Source of the DNA: DASRIA01 sp963768885
Lineage (GTDB): Bacteria > Actinomycetota > Thermoleophilia > Solirubrobacterales > JBBDJG01
Direction of reading: 5' to 3'
Length of the DNA stretch: 64,000 nucleotides
NCBI GenBank assembly: GCA_963768885.1
Contig: CAVYJN010000010.1
Location: 118,638 to 182,637, forward strand
Part shown: one piece after another, positions 1-9,733 of the stretch
How the letters are laid out: each line of letters opens with the position of its first letter
Numbering within the stretch: the stretch's first letter is position 1
Notes under the pieces: generated by a model
Databases searched by the model: none
Seen by the model: only the letters and a program-made list of their open reading frames with translations
What the model was told of the DNA's origin: nothing
Made by a program: the position numbers and the translations under genes

Positions 1-563
1 GGGAAGCCGTGCGAGTGCCACGGGTTCTTCCCGACGAACATCGCGACCTCGGCGCGCTCGAAGTCGGGGGTGGTGTGGCAGCGCGGGCGCCCGAACAGCT
101 GCCCGTCCACCCACGACTCGCCGGTCTTCTCCTGCGCGAGCGCGTTCGACATGTAGCGCACGCCGAAGGCCGCCCGCGTCGCGCCGGCGAAGGCGCCGCC
201 GAGGTGGTTCGCCTGGCCGCCGCCGCCGTAGTAGAAGATCGTGTCCCCTCCGTGCTCGTCGCGGACCGCGCCGAGCCGCTCCGCGACCTCACGCACGGCG
301 GTGTCCCAGTCGATCTCCTCGAACGTGCCGTCGGGCCGCCGCCGCAGCGGGGCCGCGAGGCGGTCACGGGCGTTCTGGTAGTGGTCGAGGCGCTGCGCCT
401 TCTCGCACGCATAGCCGTGCGAGCGCGGCGATGCCTTGTCGCCGCGGATGCCGGCCAGGTGGCCGTCCTCGACCCTCACCTCGATGCCGCAGTTGAGACT
501 GCACAGGATGCACGCCGTCTTCTGCCACGGGGAGGTCGTGGGCCGATCGGCGACGAGGGTCAC
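1..563 (-). CDS. Molybdopterin-dependent oxidoreductase, N-terminal part (runs off window)
   Basis: Reading leftwards from a GTG at 563, the first 187 residues of a molybdopterin oxidoreductase are present and the gene continues beyond the window. Residues about 15-50 hold a CxxCxxxC cluster (CILCSLNC) followed by a fourth Cys in GYACEK, the N-terminal 4Fe-4S ligand set of formate dehydrogenase/nitrate reductase type enzymes. Further on are YYGGGGQ and FVGKNPWHSHG, which fit the cofactor-binding fold. No Tat signal is visible, so a cytoplasmic enzyme is likely. The substrate cannot be assigned from this fragment. A palindrome lies just upstream at 579-596. Confidence 0.85.
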   Translation of the reverse strand, partial: MTLVADRPTTSPWQKTACILCSLNCGIEVRVEDGHLAGIRGDKASPRSHGYACEKAQRLDHYQNARDRLAAPLRRRPDGTFEEIDWDTAVREVAERLGAVRDEHGGDTIFYYGGGGQANHLGGAFAGATRAAFGVRYMSNALAQEKTGESWVDGQLFGRPRCHTTPDFERAEVAMFVGKNPWHSHGF

Positions 564-578
564 GGCCGCGACCGTACA

Positions 579-596
579 CTATGACGAGCGTCATAG
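579..596. promoter_or_regulatory. Palindromic operator-like site upstream of the molybdopterin oxidoreductase
   Basis: A perfect inverted repeat with 8-bp arms (CTATGACG and CGTCATAG) and a 2-bp spacer sits 16 bp upstream of the GTG start at 563. Size and symmetry resemble TetR- or GntR-type operators. Binding by a regulator is inferred; no regulator gene lies next to it inside the window. Confidence 0.4.
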
Positions 597-603
597 CAAG
601 CGT

Positions 604-1680
604 TCAGGTCGCGGCGGGCACCAGGCAGAGGTCGGGGCGGTCCGGGTCGTTCAGGCCGCGCCGCAACGACACGAACGCGGACGCGCCCACGAGCAGCGGC
701 AGCCAGAAGAGGATCACGCGGTAGGCGAGCACTGCCGCCGCCGTCACCGCGGCCGGCGTCCCGTAGACGACCAGCGTCCCGAACAGGCCTCCGTCGATCC
801 CGCCGATCCCGCCCGGGATCGGAAGCAGGCCGCCGAGCTGACCGATCAGGTAGCCCATCAGCAGCACCGTGATCTCGGGCGAGTAGCCGAACGCCTTGAA
901 CGTCGCCCACAGCACGGCGTTGTCGAACGCCCAGTATCCGATCGACCCGGCGATCACCTGGCGGTCGCGCGAGCGCAGGATCTCGACGGCCTCGCCGGTC
1001 CCGCCGATCAGCGCCTTGCGCGCTCCCGCGATCCCGCGGCGCGCGCGTGACGCGTCCGGCGCGGGCGGCTCGCCCGGGCCGAGGCGCGGCACCAGCAGCA
1101 CGACGCCGATCACGAGCATCGCGGCGGCGGCCGGCACCGCGGTCAGCCAGACCGACTTTTCCGGGCCGAACACGCCGATCGCCAGGAGCGTGCCGATCAG
1201 CGCGACGGCAACGAAGTTCACCGAGCTCTTGATCAGGAAGAAGGCGACCGAGCGCCGCGCGATCTTCTCCGCCGGCATGCCGCCCTCGTGCAGGATCCAC
1301 GCGCCGAGCGCGAGGCCCCCGGCGCCGCTCGCGGGCACGATCGATCCCATCGCCAGCTCGGACCACCCGATCTCCCAGCTCGTGCGCCACGGCATGTGCC
1401 TGCAGAAGATCGGGCGGAACATCACCACGTAGGAGACGCCCGACATGAGCTCCAGTCCCAGGCCGAGGGCGATCCAGCCGGGCTGGGCCCCCGAGAGCTT
1501 GTCGCGCACCTCGCCCAGCCCCGGGGCCAGCACGACGACCAGCACCAGCACTCCGAGGGCCAGCACGACCTGCAGGGCGCGCCGCAGCAGCCGCCGCGTC
1601 TCGAACTCCCGCGGCATCGCGACGGGGCCGCCCTGGGCCAACGGCCGGGCCCGCAGCTGGAACCCCTCCTCTGCGCTCAT
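604..1680 (-). CDS. Lysylphosphatidylglycerol synthase TM-like / flippase-like integral membrane protein
   Basis: This 358-residue protein begins with a short basic cytoplasmic stretch and then has about seven or eight hydrophobic segments (for example residues 35-52, 68-90 and 300-335). The spacing and the C-terminal AYRVILFWLPLL segment fit the LPG_synthase_TM/UPF0104 family, membrane proteins that move lipid-linked substrates and include the flippase half of MprF. No catalytic lysyl-transfer domain is attached, so a flippase-like or uncharacterised lipid role is likelier than aminoacylation. It starts at ATG 1680 and is convergent with nothing on the other strand. Confidence 0.8.
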   Translation of the reverse strand: MSAEEGFQLRARPLAQGGPVAMPREFETRRLLRRALQVVLALGVLVLVVVLAPGLGEVRDKLSGAQPGWIALGLGLELMSGVSYVVMFRPIFCRHMPWRTSWEIGWSELAMGSIVPASGAGGLALGAWILHEGGMPAEKIARRSVAFFLIKSSVNFVAVALIGTLLAIGVFGPEKSVWLTAVPAAAAMLVIGVVLLVPRLGPGEPPAPDASRARRGIAGARKALIGGTGEAVEILRSRDRQVIAGSIGYWAFDNAVLWATFKAFGYSPEITVLLMGYLIGQLGGLLPIPGGIGGIDGGLFGTLVVYGTPAAVTAAAVLAYRVILFWLPLLVGASAFVSLRRGLNDPDRPDLCLVPAAT

Positions 1681-1735
1681 CCCATCAGGAAAGCAGAGCG
1701 GTGCGGCGAGCCGGAGGAACCGCTGTGAAAAGAGG

Positions 1736-1778
1736 CGTCGGCGGGCCGTAGGTTCGCGCGGCTACGGCCCGCCGCCTC
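1736..1778 (-). terminator. Rho-independent terminator downstream of the 1815-2273 gene
   Basis: The 12-bp arms GGCGGGCCGTAG (1740-1751) and CTACGGCCCGCC (1762-1773) form a hairpin with a 10-nt loop. Read on the minus strand, the stem is followed by a T-rich stretch (CTCTTTTC), the classical order for a gene ending at 1815. Confidence 0.7.
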
Positions 1779-1814
1779 GAGTGCGCGAAAGCGCTCCCGA
1801 AGATGAAAGCGGCC

Positions 1815-2273
1815 TCAGGCCGCAGGTACGAGCTCCTTCACGCTCGACGTGACCTCCTGCCTCGCCGCCGAGCCATGCGTGGACGCGCTGCGCACCCGGT
1901 GGCGCACGTCGTGGCTCGGCGGCGAGCTCCACCTCAACCGCTGGAGGTCGGCCGCGGTCGGGTTCACCCAGAGCAGGCGGGGAGCCACTCCGGGCAGCTC
2001 GGCGGCAGGCACCTCGCGGGGGCCTCGCACCACGTCGAAGTCGGCTCGGGCCACGGCTCTGCAGGTCGCGTCGATGACCTCGTCGCTGGACCGGACGGCG
2101 ATGGCTCCGTCCAGGGCCGGCACGAAGACGACGTCGTACCCGATGCCGGGCTCGAGCCGGTTCGCCAGATGGCGAGGGTAGGTGTCGTACCGCCTTTGCA
2201 TGATGGAGGAGGCGCCGGGAGATGCGATCCGGACACCCAAGACGACGGTAACGGCAGGAGCGCCCGCGGTCAT
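1815..2273 (-). CDS. Hypothetical protein
   Basis: This open frame encodes up to 152 residues and lies downstream of the response regulator on the same strand. The middle part (YDVVFVPALDGAIAVRSSD, then a helix-like DEVIDATCRAVARADFDVV) reads like a folded soluble protein, and a good terminator follows it. The start is uncertain: an internal ATG at 2201 (MQRRYDTYP) is equally plausible. I do not recognise a family. It could belong to the two-component operon. Confidence 0.45.
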   Translation of the reverse strand: MTAGAPAVTVVLGVRIASPGASSIMQRRYDTYPRHLANRLEPGIGYDVVFVPALDGAIAVRSSDEVIDATCRAVARADFDVVRGPREVPAAELPGVAPRLLWVNPTAADLQRLRWSSPPSHDVRHRVRSASTHGSAARQEVTSSVKELVPAA

Positions 2274-2333
2274 CAGGCTCCGGGGCGATCTTGTGCCTCC
2301 TACCGGGGGTGGAGGACGGCGGGTCTCTCCTAC

Positions 2334-3017
2334 TCAGGTAGGAGGGGCGGCGCGGCCCTGCAGCCGCCCGGGCGTGACGACTCCCGACTCGTAGGCGACC
2401 ACGACGGCCTGCGCGCGGTCGCGCAGCCCGAGCTTCATCAGCACGTTCCCGACGTGGGTCTTGACCGTCGTCTCCCCGATCACCAGCTCCTGCGCGATCT
2501 CCGCGTTCGAGAGGCCGCGCGCGACCAGCCGCAGGACCTCGAGCTCGCGCTCGGTGAGGGACTCCAGGTCGCCCGACTCCCGGCTCGGCTGCATGCGCGC
2601 GAACTGCTCGATCAGGCGGCGTGTCACGGACGGCGCGAGGAGCGCCTCACCCGCGGCGATCACCCGCACCGCGACCGCCAGCTCCTCGGGCGGAGCGTCC
2701 TTCAGCAGGAAGCCGCTGGCGCCGGCGCGCAGCGCCGCGTAGACGTACTCGTCTGCGTCGAAGGTCGTGACCACGAGTACCCGCGTCGCGGTACCGGGGC
2801 TGCGCGCGATCAACTCCGTCGCCTGGATCCCGTCCATCCTGGGCATTCGCAGGTCCAGCAGCGCGACTTCCGGCGCGAGCTTGCGGGCCAGGTCGACGGC
2901 CTCCTCGCCGTCGGCGGCTTCGCCGACGACCTCGATGTCGCCTTCGGCCTCGAGCATCATGCGGAAGCCCGACCGCACGAGCTGCTGGTCGTCCGCTATC
3001 AGGACCCGGATCGGCAC
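2334..3017 (-). CDS. NarL/FixJ-family response regulator
   Basis: This 227-residue two-domain regulator has an N-terminal receiver (acidic pair DD at residues 9-10, phospho-acceptor Asp in LLDLRMP near 55, Thr/Lys switch residues in VVTTF and FLLKD) and a C-terminal LuxR-type helix-turn-helix (about 150-215, LTERELEVLRLVARGLSNAEIA). It starts with GTG at 3017, preceded by an AGGGGG ribosome-binding site. It follows the histidine kinase gene by 27 bp on the same strand, so the two form a kinase-regulator operon. All phosphorylation residues appear intact. The target genes are unknown; the neighbouring 1815-2273 gene may be co-transcribed. Confidence 0.93.
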   Translation of the reverse strand: MPIRVLIADDQQLVRSGFRMMLEAEGDIEVVGEAADGEEAVDLARKLAPEVALLDLRMPRMDGIQATELIARSPGTATRVLVVTTFDADEYVYAALRAGASGFLLKDAPPEELAVAVRVIAAGEALLAPSVTRRLIEQFARMQPSRESGDLESLTERELEVLRLVARGLSNAEIAQELVIGETTVKTHVGNVLMKLGLRDRAQAVVVAYESGVVTPGRLQGRAAPPT

Positions 3018-3044
3018 GCTCTCACCCCCTGCCGTTGAGTGGCC

Positions 3045-4038
3045 TCACAACGGAAGCCGTGCCTGCACTCTAAATCCACCGTCGGCCCGGGGCGCCGCGC
3101 TCACCTCACCGCCGAGCAGCGACGCGCGCTCCCGCATCCCGATCAGGCCGTGACCGCCGTTCGACCGTGCCGTTCCGGCCCCGTCGCCGCTGTCCGTGCA
3201 CTCGATCTCGAGCGCGCCGGGCGTATAGCGCAGCACCACCTCCGCGTCGACGGTGCCCGCATGCTTGAGGGTGTTGGTCAGAGCCTCCTGCACGATCCGG
3301 TATGCGGACACGCCGACCGCCACGGGCACACGGCGGCGCTCCCCCTCGACGTGCACGTCGACGCGCAGCCCCGCGGCCTCCATCTGCTCGATCAGCGTCG
3401 AGAGGTCGTCGAGACTCGGTTGCGGCGTCAGCATCTCGGCGGATCCGGGGTCGGGACGCAGCACGGAGACCATGCGTCTCATCTCGGCCATCGCGTCACG
3501 CCCCGTGCGCTCGATCGCCTCGAGTGCCGTAGCGGCCCGCTCGGGGTCGTCCTCGATCACGCGGCGTGCCGCCGTCGACTGAACCGTCATGACGCTCACG
3601 CTGTGGGCGATCACGTCGTGCAGCTCCCGTGCGAGCCGCTGACGTTCGATCGCCGCGGCTTCGAAGTGCTCTCGCTGCTCGAGCGCGAGCTGCGGCGACC
3701 CGGCGCTCCGACCTCACGACCGCGGCCTGGGCCGCGCGCAGCCGATCGGCGAACGTGCCCACGATCAGGCCGGCGGCGAAGTAGGTGACGCCCCGCGAGA
3801 AGTAGCCGAGCGCGCTCAACGTGATCTCGTTCCACACGATCACCCACGCGAGCGCGATTCCCGCCGCGATGGCCCCGCCGCGCCACCCGAACTCGAACGC
3901 GACCAGCACCACGGGGATCGTGTTCAGCGCCAGGACCGCGTCGGCGTTCGACTCGGTGGTCGTCCGCAGCGCGACGGTTCCGATGAAGACCGCCATCGCC
4001 GCCAACACGACGCGGCTGCGGCGGGCCGACCAGGTCAT
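3045..4038 (-). CDS. NarL-type sensor histidine kinase, frameshifted as assembled
   Basis: The N-terminal half (from ATG 4038) has four or five membrane helices ending in FADRLRAAQAA. The C-terminal half has the HisKA_3 phospho-acceptor motif LARELHDVIAHSVS and a HATPase_c domain with an N box (EALTNTLKHA) and G boxes (DSGDGAG, GHGLIGMRER). The halves are in different frames; removing one base near 3697 joins them as SERRVAQLALEQREHF. The span of 994 nt is one base over a multiple of three. It sits directly upstream of its response regulator. An assembly insertion is the likely cause, although a genuine mutation is possible. Confidence 0.85.
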
Positions 4039-4070
4039 GGGCCTACAGTAGTGGCGCGCGCGGCGCGCTG

Positions 4071-4436
4071 TCAGGGCTCCGACTGCTTCGAGGAGCCGGA
4101 GTCTGCGATCGGCAGGAAGCGCTGCAGGCCCGCGATGTCGAGGACGCGCCGGACGTGTCCGGCCCCCTGGAGCAGCGAGAGGTCGAAGCCGTCCCGGCGA
4201 GACCGCATCCACAGGGCGATCAGGAAGCGCAGGCCCGAGGAATCGATGAAGTCGAGGTCGCGCAGGTCCACCAGCAACTCGCGCGTGCCGCCGGCAAGCG
4301 CCTGCTCCGCCGCACGCGTGAAGCTGTCTTCGCAGGCGACATCGAACTCTCCGGACAGGCGCAGCACCGCTGACACGCCGTCTCGCTCGACCCGGACGGT
4401 GAAGGGATGACCCGAATAGCTATGGACCGATGTCAC
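4071..4436 (-). CDS. STAS-domain anti-sigma factor antagonist
   Basis: This 121-residue SpoIIAA/RsbV-like protein is read from GTG 4436, which begins just before the folded domain; longer upstream starts would run into arginine-rich unstructured sequence. The conserved phosphorylation loop is LDFIDSSGLRFL, with the Ser that RsbW-type kinases phosphorylate. In partner switching the unphosphorylated form binds the kinase and frees a sigma factor. Candidate partners in the window are the RsbW-like proteins at 9734 and 53941. It is divergent from ligD. Confidence 0.88.
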   Translation of the reverse strand: MTSVHSYSGHPFTVRVERDGVSAVLRLSGEFDVACEDSFTRAAEQALAGGTRELLVDLRDLDFIDSSGLRFLIALWMRSRRDGFDLSLLQGAGHVRRVLDIAGLQRFLPIADSGSSKQSEP

Positions 4437-4590
4437 GTGGCGCTCCAGCAGGCGGACAGAATGAGACAGTCCGCCGACGACCCGAGCCGAGCCACGGCGT
4501 CCCGACGCGACGATCTTAGCCGCCCTCCGGTCCGGAACGCAACGAGTGCACGGCGACCGCCGCCGTCTAGAGACGGGGCATACTGCGGTC

Positions 4591-7021
4591 GTGCCCGCCA
4601 AGCAGAAGCTCGACCGCTACCGTGCCAAGCGCGACTTCGGCCGCACGCCCGAGCCGAGTGGGGGAGACGCGGCCGGCGCGGCCGCGGGACGATTCGTGAT
4701 CCAGGAGCACGACGCGACCCGGCTGCACTGGGACCTGCGCCTGGAGCGTGACGGGGTGCTCGTCTCGTGGGCGATCCCGAACGGCATCCCGATGTCACCG
4801 AAGGAGAACCGCAAGGCGGTGCATGTCGAGGACCATCCGATCGACTACATCGACTTCGAGGGAGTGATCCCCGAGGGCTACGGGGCCGGCACCGTGAAGC
4901 TCTGGGACACGGGCACCTACGACTGCGAGAAGTGGCAGCCGAAGAAGGTGATCGTCAACTTCCACGGCGAGAGGCTCTCGGGGCGCTACGCGCTGTTCGA
5001 GGCGGGGTCGCCGAAGGACTGGATGATCCACCGCATGGACCCTCCGGCCGACCCGGACAGGGAGCCGATGCCCGCGCACCTCGTGCCCATGCTGGCGAAG
5101 CTCGGGTCCCTGCCCGCGAACGAGGCCGGCTTCGGCTTCGAGGTGAAGTGGGACGGGATCCGTGCCCTCTCTTATTACGAGCCGGGCCGGTTCAGGATCG
5201 AGAGTCGCAACCTCAACGACATCACCGCGCAGTACCCCGAGCTGCGGCGGCTCGGGCGACAGCTGGGGTCGCGGGACGCGATCCTCGACGGGGAGATCGT
5301 CGCGCTCGACGACCGCGGCCGCCCCAGCTTCGAGCGTCTCCAGCAGCGCATGCACTTGACTCGCGACGCCGACATCAAGCGGCGCGTGAAGGAGGTGCCG
5401 GTTCAGTACCTCCTGTTCGACCTGCTCTACCTCGAGGGGCGCTCGACCATGGCGCGGCCCTACGAGGAGCGACGCGCGCTGCTCGAGTCGCTCGACCTCG
5501 AAGGCCCCGCCTGGCGGGTACCGCCGTATCACCGCGGTGAGGGAAGCGCCCTCCTGGAGGCAAGCGCGAAGCAGGGGCTCGAGGGCGTGGTCGCGAAGAA
5601 GCTCGACAGCGCATACTCGCCGGGCCGCCGCAGCTCCGCCTGGATCAAGGTCAAGAACAAGCAGCGCGCGCGCCTCGTGGTCGCCGGGCTGCTGCCGGAG
5701 AAGGAGCGCTCCGAACGCCTGGGCGCCCTGCTGGTCGGCTACTTCGACCCCGACGAGAAGCTGCGCTATGCCGGCCGCGTCGGCACGGGCTGGGACAGCA
5801 AGGAGCGCGCGCGCCTGGAGAAGCTTCTCGCCCCGCTCGCGCGTCAGCGCTCACCGTTCGAGGGCAAGCGCGGGCCGCGCGGTGCGAAATACGTGGAGCC
5901 GCGCCTCGTCGCCGAGATCGAGTTCACGGAGTGGACCAACGACGAGGTCCTGCGCCACCCCTCCTACAAGGGCCTCGTCGAAGACGAGCCGGAGTCGGTC
6001 GTGCTCGACCTCTCACGCGACGACAGCGCCGATGCCGTCGAGCAGTCGGTCGAGGACAGTGCCGAGCCGGGCGTGACACTCGGCCCGGTCAAGCAGCTCG
6101 GTCGCAAGGCGGTCGAGGTGACGGTCGAGGGAAGGCGCCTGCGGCTCACCAACCTCGACAAGGTCATGTATCCGGAGACCGGATTCACGAAGCGCGACCT
6201 GATCGACTACTTCGTGCGGATCGCCCCGGTGCTGTTGCCGCACCTGCACGACCGGCCGCTCACGCTGAAGCGCTATCCCGACGGCGTCGAGGGCCAGCAC
6301 TTCTACGAGAAGCAGTGCCCCGCCCACCGGCCGGACTGGGTCGCGACCGAGCCGGTCTGGAGCCGGCACAACAAGCGCAACATCGACTTCTGCCTCGCCA
6401 ACGACGTACCCACGCTCGTCTGGCTCGCCAACCTCGCGGACATCGAGCTGCACACGTCGCTCGCGTTCGCCCGCGCGGTCGAGCGGCCGACGATGATGGT
6501 GTTCGACCTCGATCCGGGGCCGCCGGCGGACATCGTCGCCTGCTGCCGCGTCGCCCTGTTGCTGCGTGACCTCTTCGAGCAGCTCGGGCCTGGAGTCGTT
6601 CGCCAAGACGTCCGGCTCCAAGGGCCTCCAGGTCTACGTGCCGCTGAACGTCCCGGTCACCTACGACGACACCAAGCCGTTCGCGCGGGCGGTCGCCGAG
6701 CTGCTCGAGAAGCAGCACCCGAAGCAGATCGTCTCGCGCATGACCAAGTCGCTGCGAGGCGGCAAGGTGCTGATCGACTGGAGCCAGAACGACGAGCACA
6801 AGACGACCGTCTGCGTGTACTCGCTGCGCGCGAAGCAGCGCCCGACGGTCTCGACGCCGGTGACCTGGGACGAGGTGGCCGCGACCTCGAAGCGCCGCCG
6901 GGGCACGCAGGCGCTCACCTTCGAGCACACGGACGTGCTCGAACGCGTCGAGCGCGACGGCGACCTCTTCGCTCCGGTGCTCGCGCTGCGGCAGGAGCTG
7001 CCACGGTTCGGCGGATCCTGA
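4591..7021 (+). CDS. ligD: Multifunctional ATP-dependent DNA ligase LigD (non-homologous end joining), frameshifted as assembled
   Basis: From GTG 4591 the domains run 3'-phosphoesterase (residues about 35-150, His/Asp-rich QEHDATRLHWDLRLE), ATP-dependent ligase (165-480, nucleotidyl-transfer Lys186 in EVKWDGIR) and primase-polymerase (from about 505, with FDLDPGPP). This PE-LIG-POL order is that of Pseudomonas LigD, not the mycobacterial POL-PE-LIG. The polymerase domain breaks at 6586-6588: GGG read as GG restores QLGLESFAKTSGSKG and the frame continues to a TGA at 7021. LigD seals double-strand breaks with Ku, but no Ku gene is visible nearby. The uninterrupted upstream frame runs on into the next gene only because of the shift. 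Confidence 0.9.
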
Positions 7022-7071
7022 CCGCCGCTACGATGCGCGGCAGAGACCTGCCCACCCTGAAGGAGTCCAAA

Positions 7072-7581
7072 GTGAAGATCGGCATCGCGCTCCGCAACGC
7101 GGACGCCCACACTCGTCTCTCGACGTATCTCAACGACCACCTCGGGGGCTCCTCGGGCGGCATCGAGCTCGCGCGGCGCCTGTTGAAGGCGAACGAGCAG
7201 ACCGAGTACGCCCGTCCGCTGCGGCGCACCGCGAGGGAGATCGAGGAGGACATCGCATCCTTGCGGGACGTCATGGCCCGCATGGGCGTCGAGGAGGACC
7301 GCGTGAAGCAGGCGGGGGCCTGGGCGGCCGAGAAGGCCGGCCGGCTGAAGCTCAACGGGCAGCTGCTCGGCTATTCCCCCCTCAGCCGCCTGGTCGAGCT
7401 CGAGGGCCTGATGCTCGGCGTCACCGGCAAGCTCGCGCTGTGGGTCGTGCTGAACGAGCACTTCGCCGAGGACCCGAGGCTCGCGGGGGTCGACTTCCCG
7501 CAGCTGATCGCGCGCGCCAGGGACCAGCGCATCCGGCTGGAGCGCCTGCGCCGGCAGGTCGCCGCCGACGCTCTCACCTAG
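7072..7581 (+). CDS. Conserved hypothetical helical protein
   Basis: This 169-residue, almost entirely helical protein starts at GTG 7072, preceded by AAGGAG at the right distance. It opens with a segment containing STYLNDHLGGSSGG and continues with amphipathic helices rich in Arg, Glu and Leu. The pattern (TYLNDHL, later AGAWAAEKAGRLKLNG) recalls a small uncharacterised actinobacterial family of the same length. No catalytic motif is evident. It follows ligD by 50 bp but has its own ribosome-binding site. Confidence 0.7.
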   Translation: MKIGIALRNADAHTRLSTYLNDHLGGSSGGIELARRLLKANEQTEYARPLRRTAREIEEDIASLRDVMARMGVEEDRVKQAGAWAAEKAGRLKLNGQLLGYSPLSRLVELEGLMLGVTGKLALWVVLNEHFAEDPRLAGVDFPQLIARARDQRIRLERLRRQVAADALT

Positions 7582-7647
7582 GGGCCGGGCTAGCCCTCCA
7601 CGCCGGTGGCGTCGTGCGTCGCCCCGACGAGGTCCGAGGCACAGGAG

Positions 7648-7800
7648 ATGATGAAGACCTACCTCGGCAACGGAGCGGACGAGCTGGAAGGCTTCGATTT
7701 CCTCAACATGGCCGAGGCTGGAGAGCTTGCCCACGTCGAGGACACCAAGCAGGCGACCCTCACGCTCGCGGAGCGCGAGGACCCGAACGAGCCCGCCTGA
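7648..7800 (+). CDS. Small hypothetical protein
   Basis: This is a 50-residue acidic peptide starting at the ATGATG pair (7648/7651), directly behind AGGAG. The middle part, DELEGFDFLNMAEAGELAH, resembles the helical N-terminal region of small ferritin-like or regulatory helical proteins but is too short to assign. It lies between the helical hypothetical and the hydrolase, 9 bp before the latter. Confidence 0.45.
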   Translation: MMKTYLGNGADELEGFDFLNMAEAGELAHVEDTKQATLTLAEREDPNEPA

Positions 7801-7809
7801 GGACGCCGC

Positions 7810-8598
7810 TTGAGGGTCGGATCGATCCCGCTGACGCCGATCTGGCGCGAGGGCCTGGTCGCCCTGGAGTTCGGCTCGCTCCTGGGCAGCGACATCTTCC
7901 GTGACCCGCCGCGCGCGCCGCAGTCGCTGCCGGTGATGCTGATCCCGGGCTTCCTCACAGGGGATGCGCACATGGGGACGCTTGCCGCGTGGCTGCGGCG
8001 CTGCGGTCATCGCACGTACACCTCGGGCATTCGCCTGAACGTCGACTGCTCCGAGGCCGCGATCGGCCGGCTCGAGGAACGCCTCGAGGCGTTCGTCCGC
8101 CGTGAGGGCGAGCCGGCGGCGCTGATCGGCCAGAGCCGCGGCGGCACCTTCGCGCGGGTGCTGGCCGTCCGGCGACCCGAGCTCGTGCATTCGATCGTGA
8201 CGCTCGGCTCGCCGCATCTGGACCCGCTCGCCGTCCATCCGCTCGTGTGGGTGCAGGGTGCGACGCTGGCCGCGCTCTCGGCTCTGGGCGCCCCCGGCCT
8301 CGCGAGCCGGCACTGTCGCGCGGGGGCCTGTTGCGAGAGCTTCTGGGCGGACCTCGCCCAGCCGATGCGGGAGGGCACGAGATTCGTCTCGCTCTACTCC
8401 GAGACCGACGGCATCGTCGACTGGACCGCGTGCCTCGATCCACACGCCGTCTGCGCCGAGGTGCCTTCGACACACTGTGGAATGGGTGTCAACGCAGCCG
8501 TCTACGAGTTGCTCGACGTAGCCTTGCATCCGCGCCGCGCAAGGGTTTCGGCGACACGCAAGGCCGCGCGTCCCGGATGGCGCGCTGCCGCGGCCTGA
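7810..8598 (+). CDS. Alpha/beta hydrolase, lipase-like
   Basis: This 262-residue alpha/beta hydrolase reads from TTG 7810. The strand before the oxyanion region is VMLIPGFLTG and the nucleophile elbow is IGQSRGGTFA, giving Ser as nucleophile. A plausible acid is in SETDGIVDW and a late His in STHCGMGVN, so the triad appears complete. The C-terminal 25 residues are basic and low in complexity. No signal peptide is seen. The substrate is unknown; fatty ester or triacylglycerol hydrolysis is typical of similar proteins. Confidence 0.8.
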   Translation: MRVGSIPLTPIWREGLVALEFGSLLGSDIFRDPPRAPQSLPVMLIPGFLTGDAHMGTLAAWLRRCGHRTYTSGIRLNVDCSEAAIGRLEERLEAFVRREGEPAALIGQSRGGTFARVLAVRRPELVHSIVTLGSPHLDPLAVHPLVWVQGATLAALSALGAPGLASRHCRAGACCESFWADLAQPMREGTRFVSLYSETDGIVDWTACLDPHAVCAEVPSTHCGMGVNAAVYELLDVALHPRRARVSATRKAARPGWRAAAA

Positions 8599-8640
8599 CA
8601 CCGATCAAGAGCCCACCGCCCTCTGCCGATACCGGTATGA

Positions 8641-9733
8641 GTGTCACTGAGGGGCGACTCGGAAAAGGTCCTGATCATCGAGGACGACCGCCAGGCGCAG
8701 TCGCTGCTCGCGCGGACCCTGGAGGGCGGCGGCTACCGCTGGGACGTCGCCGTCGACGCGGCGACCGCGCGCCGGATGTGCGCCGCGCAGGAGTACGACG
8801 CGGTCCTGTGCGACGTCGACCTCCCGGACCAGTCGGGACTCGAGCTTGTGGAGGATGTGTTCCGCCGGTCCCCCGACACCGCGGCCGTGATGGTCACCGG
8901 GGTCGACGATCCCGCGGTCGCCGAACGCGCGATCGACATCGGTACCTACGGGTACATCCTCAAGCCGTTCAGCCCCACGGAGGTGCTGATCGGGCTGCGC
9001 GGGGCGCTCCAGCGCCGTCGGCTGGGCATCGAGAACCGCGCCCAGCGCGAGACCCTCGAGCAGATCGTGCGGGCGCGCACAGCCGCGCTCGAGCGCTCCG
9101 CCACGCGTCTCAAGCTCTCGCGCGAGGAAACGGTGAGGCGGCTCTCGCGCGCGGTCGAGTACCGCGACGAGGAGACCGGCGGCCACACCGAGCGGATGAG
9201 CGCATACGCCGCGCTGCTCGCGGGCAAGCTGGGCCTCGACGACGAGTCCATCAGGATCGCGAGCCCGATGCACGACGTCGGCAAGGTGGCACTGCCCGAC
9301 CACATGATCCTGCGGCCCGGTTCGCTGACGCCCGAGGAGCGCGTCGAGATGGAGCGCCATACCGTGATCGGGTACCAGATCCTTTCCGGTTCGGGCAGCG
9401 CGCTGCTCGAGCTCGGCGCGTCGATCGCGCTCACGCATCACGAGAAGTGGGACGGGACGGGGTATCCGCGCGCGGCTGGTCGGCTCGGCGATCCCGATGG
9501 AGGGTCAGGTCGCGGCTGTCGCGGACGTGTTCGACGCGTTGACGAGCGACCGGCCGTACCGCAAGGCCTTCCGGCTGGAGCGCGCCGTGGAGATCATGAA
9601 GGAGGAGCGCGGCAAGCACTTCGACCCCCGGCTGGTCGACATCTTCTTCGAGAACATGGACCAGGTCGTGGCGATCCTCGATCGCGACGTCGCCTCGGTC
9701 CTCGCGCCTCCGCCGCCCGTTACGGTCGGGTAA
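8641..9733 (+). CDS. RpfG-type response regulator with HD-GYP domain, frameshifted as assembled
   Basis: From GTG 8641 there is a receiver domain (IIEDD, phospho-Asp in LCDVDLP, Lys in LKPF), a coiled linker, and an HD-GYP domain with PMHDVGKV, HHEKWDGTGYP and, after a frame change, DVFDALTSDRPYR. HD-GYP enzymes hydrolyse cyclic di-GMP. Deleting one base near 9470 in an alternating CG run (CGCGCGG to CGCCGG) joins the halves as GYPRRLVGSAIPMEGQ. The 1093-nt span is one base over a multiple of three. It converges with the gene at 9734. Confidence 0.87.

Noticed and set aside
4546..7581. A 1011-residue protein joining LigD to the helical hypothetical
   Set aside because: Between 6590 and 7030 the frame codes for unnatural Arg/Ala-rich sequence, while a different frame gives the LigD polymerase domain. 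The helical protein has its own ribosome-binding site and GTG.
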